Assembly: GCA_017559045.1 (NCBI GenBank)
Contig: JAFYTB010000155.1
Location: 1-7,723, forward strand
DNA from: Eggerthellaceae bacterium
GTDB lineage: Bacteria; Actinomycetota; Coriobacteriia; Coriobacteriales; Eggerthellaceae
Direction of reading: 5' to 3'
Length of the DNA: 7,723 bases
Position numbers and translations under genes: made by a program. Of this stretch, positions 5,940 to 7,723 are shown one piece after another; within the stretch, counting starts at the first letter, position 1, and each line of letters begins with the position of its first letter. The notes beneath the pieces were generated by a model. The model was given only the letters and a program-made list of their open reading frames with translations, was not told the DNA's origin and searched no databases.

Positions 5940-6384
5940 TATCAATGCTTTGCGAAGGGGAGCATGAAGTTCGGTTGGGCGTTTGTCCCAAAGGATGGCA
6001 TTTCCTCATGACGAAGGCCTGTCGAGGGACCCATGGAGTAACTGCACGTAAGAAAACCGACACGATAACGTCAGGGCGGTCAATCTGAGACAGATGTGCT
6101 GCTTTGATTGACCCAGGTTCTTTTTCCGTGCTCAAATGCAAACGAAAGAAGGGAGCTTGCATAAGCGGTATGGTTGCTCGAGATCGACAGAGGCAGAAGA
6201 CCATCGAGCTCCTTCGAATCTTGGAGGAGCTCATGGGGGCATTCATCTACCGCGCCGCCATGCTTGCTTTCCGGATGCTGAACGATTTTCATCATCGTCG
6301 TGCCTGCTGATTCGCTCGCCTCAAAGGGTTTGAACTGTCGCGGTGAATTCCCCTTCAACTGTCTATGCGGTGCCCTGTCTCTAA
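5940..6384. other. Intergenic stretch without a recognisable gene
   Basis: About 445 bp between the operator and the ferredoxin-like gene. Short open frames of up to about 120 codons exist on both strands, but none has both a credible ribosome-binding site and a recognisable motif. An 8-bp inverted repeat GAGCTCCT/AGGAGCTC (6206-6213, 6225-6232) is present. The stretch could be a decayed gene or a long regulatory leader; I cannot decide. Confidence 0.5.
6330..6372 (+). repeat. Imperfect direct repeat upstream of the ferredoxin-like gene
   Basis: TTGAACTGTCGCGGTG (6330-6345) recurs as TTCAACTGTCTATGCGGTG (6354-6372), differing by one base and a 3-nt insertion, with a start-to-start distance of 24 nt. 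It lies 52-94 bp before the start codon and could be a pair of protein-binding sites or a local duplication. Confidence 0.3.
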
Positions 6385-6392
6385 ATGATATT

Positions 6393-6411
6393 ATTTAAGA
6401 AACATTTAAGA
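6393..6411 (+). repeat. Direct repeat ATTTAAGA-AAC-ATTTAAGA
   Basis: Two exact 8-bp copies (6393-6400 and 6404-6411) separated by 3 nt lie immediately before the ribosome-binding site of the ferredoxin-like gene, within an AT-rich patch in otherwise GC-rich DNA. The patch may hold the promoter -10 region or the transcript start; no good -35/-10 pair is evident. Confidence 0.3.
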
Positions 6412-6413
6412 GA

Positions 6414-6418
6414 AGGAG
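6414..6418 (+). promoter_or_regulatory. Ribosome-binding site that fixes the start at 6424
   Basis: AGGAG ends 5 nt before ATG 6424. An in-frame ATG at 6385 would add 13 residues but has no ribosome-binding site and would place the AGGAG inside the gene. The protein homology also begins at MIRTVIEIDE, so 6424 is preferred. Confidence 0.75.
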
Positions 6419-6423
6419 CTCAA

Positions 6424-7110
6424 ATGATCAGAACTGTCATTGAGATTGATGAGGGTAGGTGCGATGGTTGTGGCCTCTGCGTGCGCGCATGCCATGAAGG
6501 TGCCATTGGATTGGTGGACGGAAAGGCGAAGCTGCTCCGCGATGACTATTGCGACGGAATGGGGGATTGCCTGCCGGCGTGCCCAGCTGGAGCGATTAGC
6601 TTTGTCGAGCGCGAAGCGGCGCCGTATGACGAAGCGGCGGTGAAGGCGAACATGCAGGCTTCGATCCTGGCCTCTGAGCAATCTCTGAACCAGCCTTCGG
6701 TTTTGGCTTCTGTTCAGTCTTCGACTTTGATTTCGACGCATGCTTCGAATCAAAAGCTTCGCAATTGGCCGGTACAGATCAAGCTGGCTCCGATTAACGC
6801 GCCTTATTTCGAGGACTGCGATTTGCTTATTGCCGCCGACTGCACGGCTTTTGCATGCGCGAGCTTCCACTCCGACTGCATGGCGGGTCGCGTGACGCTT
6901 ATCGGATGCCCGAAGCTTGACGCCATCGACTACGCTCAGAAGTTGGCGGCTATTGTGGCCTCGAACGATATTCGCAGCATCATGGTTGCGCGCATGCAGG
7001 TTCCTTGCTGCGGAGGTATCGAGCGAGCCGCTCGCCAAGCTATCGAGATGAGCGGAAAGAGTATTCCGCTTCAGGTAGTGACCTTCGCGACGGATGGCGA
7101 AAGGATTTAA
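6424..7110 (+). CDS. 4Fe-4S ferredoxin-type protein of the kind found with hybrid-cluster proteins
   Basis: A 228-residue cytoplasmic iron-sulfur protein with no signal or membrane segment. The N-terminal ferredoxin part has a full motif CDGCGLCVRAC (C13, C16, C19, C23) and a second motif CDGMGDCLPACP with Met46 at the second ligand position. After a Ser/Gln/Leu-rich linker (about 78-110) comes a C-terminal domain with NWPVQIKLAPINAPYF, DLLIAADC, IGCPKLD and VPCCGGIERA. From memory this domain order is that of ferredoxin-like proteins encoded next to hcp (hybrid cluster protein, nitrosative stress) in anaerobes; no hcp gene is visible here. As I recall the family, the linker region usually carries a cysteine-containing motif; here it is a low-complexity repeat without cysteines. 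The nearby Fnr-type regulator could control it. The general iron-sulfur call is firm; the hcp link is less sure. Confidence 0.9.
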   Translation: MIRTVIEIDEGRCDGCGLCVRACHEGAIGLVDGKAKLLRDDYCDGMGDCLPACPAGAISFVEREAAPYDEAAVKANMQASILASEQSLNQPSVLASVQSSTLISTHASNQKLRNWPVQIKLAPINAPYFEDCDLLIAADCTAFACASFHSDCMAGRVTLIGCPKLDAIDYAQKLAAIVASNDIRSIMVARMQVPCCGGIERAARQAIEMSGKSIPLQVVTFATDGERI

Positions 7111-7163
7111 TCGCTTGGCTTCCCCCGTGAGCTGAGGCATGTCCTTTCGTTATGGGTTGCTTC

Positions 7164-7170
7164 AAGGAGG
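7164..7170 (+). promoter_or_regulatory. Orphan Shine-Dalgarno-like AAGGAGG
   Basis: A perfect anti-Shine-Dalgarno match without a usable gene: the next ATG (7189) is 18 nt away and is followed by two codons and a stop. It may be the remnant of a lost gene start, or chance. Confidence 0.2.
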
Positions 7171-7198
7171 TTTGTTTAGGGCAACGCGATGTCTGCTT

Positions 7199-7221
7199 AG
7201 CCAAAACATGGGGTGCTGTCA
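7199..7221. repeat. Left outer half-copy of the palindromic repeat
   Basis: A single 23-bp arm beginning AGCCAAAACATGGGG and ending TGCTGTCA. It differs from the left arm of the perfect palindrome at 7250-7295 in three positions. It matches the reverse complement of the right outer half-copy (7440-7462) at 21 of 23 positions, so the two bound a 264-bp segment as inverted repeats. Confidence 0.75.
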
Positions 7222-7249
7222 GCATTTTTGGAGAACCTTAAACTCTTTT

Positions 7250-7295
7250 AGCCAAAACAGGGGGCACTGTCATGACAGTGCCCCCTGTTTTGGCT
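7250..7295. repeat. Perfect 46-bp palindrome
   Basis: Arm AGCCAAAACAGGGGGCACTG-TCA (7250-7272) is followed without a spacer by its exact reverse complement (7273-7295). As RNA it would be a long hairpin whose GC core is bordered by AAAACA on the left and TGTTTTGG on the right, so it could act as a two-way terminator, for example for the ferredoxin-like gene ending at 7110. Four related arm sets lie within 264 bp. Confidence 0.9.
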
Positions 7296-7349
7296 GCATA
7301 TTCCTTTAAGCCATTCGAAATATTGGTTTCGTTGAGTGAGAAGTGGTAG

Positions 7350-7383
7350 GTGAGGGTGTTCTTTTAGCCAAAATCACCCTCAC
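7350..7383. repeat. 9-bp inverted repeat using the altered arm of the second palindrome
   Basis: GTGAGGGTG (7350-7358) pairs with CACCCTCAC (7375-7383) across a 16-nt loop. The right half lies in the part of the neighbouring 46-bp repeat that departs from its consensus, so this stem competes with the palindrome fold. Confidence 0.55.
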
Positions 7384-7411
7384 TGTCATGACAGTGCCCC
7401 TGGTTTTGGCT
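7366..7411. repeat. Second, imperfect 46-bp palindrome copy
   Basis: It keeps the outer AGCCAAAA/TTTTGGCT and the inner CACTGTCATGACAGTG, but a block of the left arm (7374-7380) is TCACCCT instead of CAGGGGG. The right arm differs from the perfect copy at two positions. TA flanks both sides (7365-7366 and 7411-7412). Confidence 0.85.
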
Positions 7412-7439
7412 AGGCGAGGTAAAAATCCTTCGATTACCA

Positions 7440-7462
7440 TGACAGCACCCCCTGTTTTGACT
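7440..7462. repeat. Right outer half-copy of the palindromic repeat
   Basis: TGACAGCACCCCC...GTTTTGACT is a single right arm; no matching left arm precedes it. It is the inverted partner of 7199-7221 (21/23). Its CAGCACCCC (7443-7451) can also pair with GGGGTGCTG (7475-7483) in the first tandem-repeat unit. Confidence 0.75.
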
Positions 7463-7471
7463 ATATCGATA

Positions 7472-7554
7472 GGTGGGGTGCTGCAGAGTGAAGGGGGGCG
7501 CTGCGGAGTGAAGGTGGGGTGCTGCAGAGTGAAGGTGGGATGCTGCAGAGTGAA
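7472..7554 (+). repeat. Tandem repeat, four 20-21 bp units
   Basis: Units run 7472-7492, 7493-7512, 7513-7533 and 7534-7554, with consensus GGTGGGGTGCTGCAGAGTGA-A. Units 1 and 3 are identical, unit 4 has one change, and unit 2 has a few changes and is one base shorter. Each contains GCTGC(A/G)GAG. There are no spacers, so it is not a CRISPR. The shared GGGGTGCTG also occurs in the outer arms of the palindrome array. Confidence 0.9.
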
Positions 7555-7673
7555 GGCGAGTTGACGGCCTTGCGCTGCAGGTTTGCCCTATGGGTTTGTT
7601 CTGCAGGTCGTTCTGTCTGCATTTGAGCCAGATATCCATAACTCGCAATTGATCGTTGGGTTCGCTCTCAATG
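7555..7673. other. Intergenic stretch without a recognisable gene
   Basis: About 120 bp with no supported coding frame. CTGCAGGT occurs twice (7575-7582 and 7601-7608), perhaps a degraded continuation of the tandem-repeat region. Confidence 0.4.
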
Positions 7674-7699
7674 AAAAGGCGGACCTTACTAGGTCCGCC
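7674..7699 (-). terminator. Intrinsic terminator on the minus strand
   Basis: GGCGGACCT (7678-7686) and AGGTCCGCC (7691-7699) form a perfect 9-bp stem with a 4-nt loop. On the minus strand it is followed directly by TTTT (complement of 7674-7677), while the plus-strand side has only GTTTGC. It therefore most likely ends a leftward gene to the right of the window. One minus-strand frame, open from the right edge, reads ...NTLYYRKRRT and stops at 7689-7691 inside the loop; this may be that gene's C-terminus, but the evidence is slight. Confidence 0.65.
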
Positions 7700-7723
7700 G
7701 TTTGCGGTAATAGAGGGTGTTGA

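Noticed and set aside
6080..6358. Short frames on both strands in the regulator-ferredoxin gap
   Set aside because: No ribosome-binding site, no recognisable domain, and mutually overlapping; treated as non-coding.
7189..7200. Three-codon frame after the AAGGAGG
   Set aside because: Spacing of 18 nt is too long and the frame stops after MSA.
7472..7554. CRISPR array
   Set aside because: The 20-21 bp units are directly adjacent with no spacers, and there are no cas genes.
7343..7648. Open frames on both strands across the repeat region
   Set aside because: They translate palindromes and tandem repeats; similar peptide strings appear on both strands because of the symmetry, and no ribosome-binding site or domain is present.
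7671..7723. Plus-strand frame MKRRTLLGPP running off the right edge
   Set aside because: No ribosome-binding site, and the first codons coincide with the terminator stem.

Overview
The window looks like a piece of an anaerobic, respiration-rich actinobacterial genome, most likely a gut Coriobacteriia/Eggerthellales-type organism. I infer this from GC-rich coding DNA, a DmsAB-like molybdoenzyme pair, several iron-sulfur electron carriers, an Fnr-type regulator and a tiny Ala/Pro-rich protein starting MCFRPA. No ribosomal or other marker gene confirms the taxon.

Layout: (1) Positions 2-2476 hold the 3' end of a bis-MGD molybdopterin oxidoreductase catalytic subunit and its four-cluster iron-sulfur partner, closed by a strong intrinsic terminator at 2540-2586. 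No membrane anchor gene follows. (2) Positions 2617-5073 look like a second operon: a 26-codon mini-gene, a NuoE-like [2Fe-2S] protein and a 610-residue NuoF-like flavo-iron-sulfur protein with the HydB/HndC architecture. Together these form an NAD(P)H diaphorase module, but no hydrogenase or other terminal catalytic subunit is present here. (3) A convergent Crp/Fnr-family regulator (5120-5857, minus) carries FNR-like cysteines; a perfect 13-bp inverted repeat with Crp/Fnr-type operator geometry lies just upstream of it. (4) A 566-bp gap, mostly without a recognisable gene, precedes a two-cluster ferredoxin-type protein (6424-7110) of a kind I associate with hybrid-cluster-protein loci. (5) Positions 7111-7723 appear non-coding and repeat-dense: a mirror-symmetric set of palindromes (7199-7462), a four-unit 20-21 bp tandem repeat (7472-7554) and a minus-strand terminator (7674-7699) for a gene beyond the right edge.

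Taken together, this is a redox neighbourhood: a terminal-reductase-type enzyme, an NAD(P)H-linked electron input module, a ferredoxin-like carrier, and a regulator that may sense oxygen or redox state. The link between these units is inferred from proximity only. The most notable points are the mini-gene, the non-cysteine residues at the second ligand position in one cluster of each of three iron-sulfur proteins, the variant FNR cysteine set with its candidate operator, and the exactly symmetric palindrome array.
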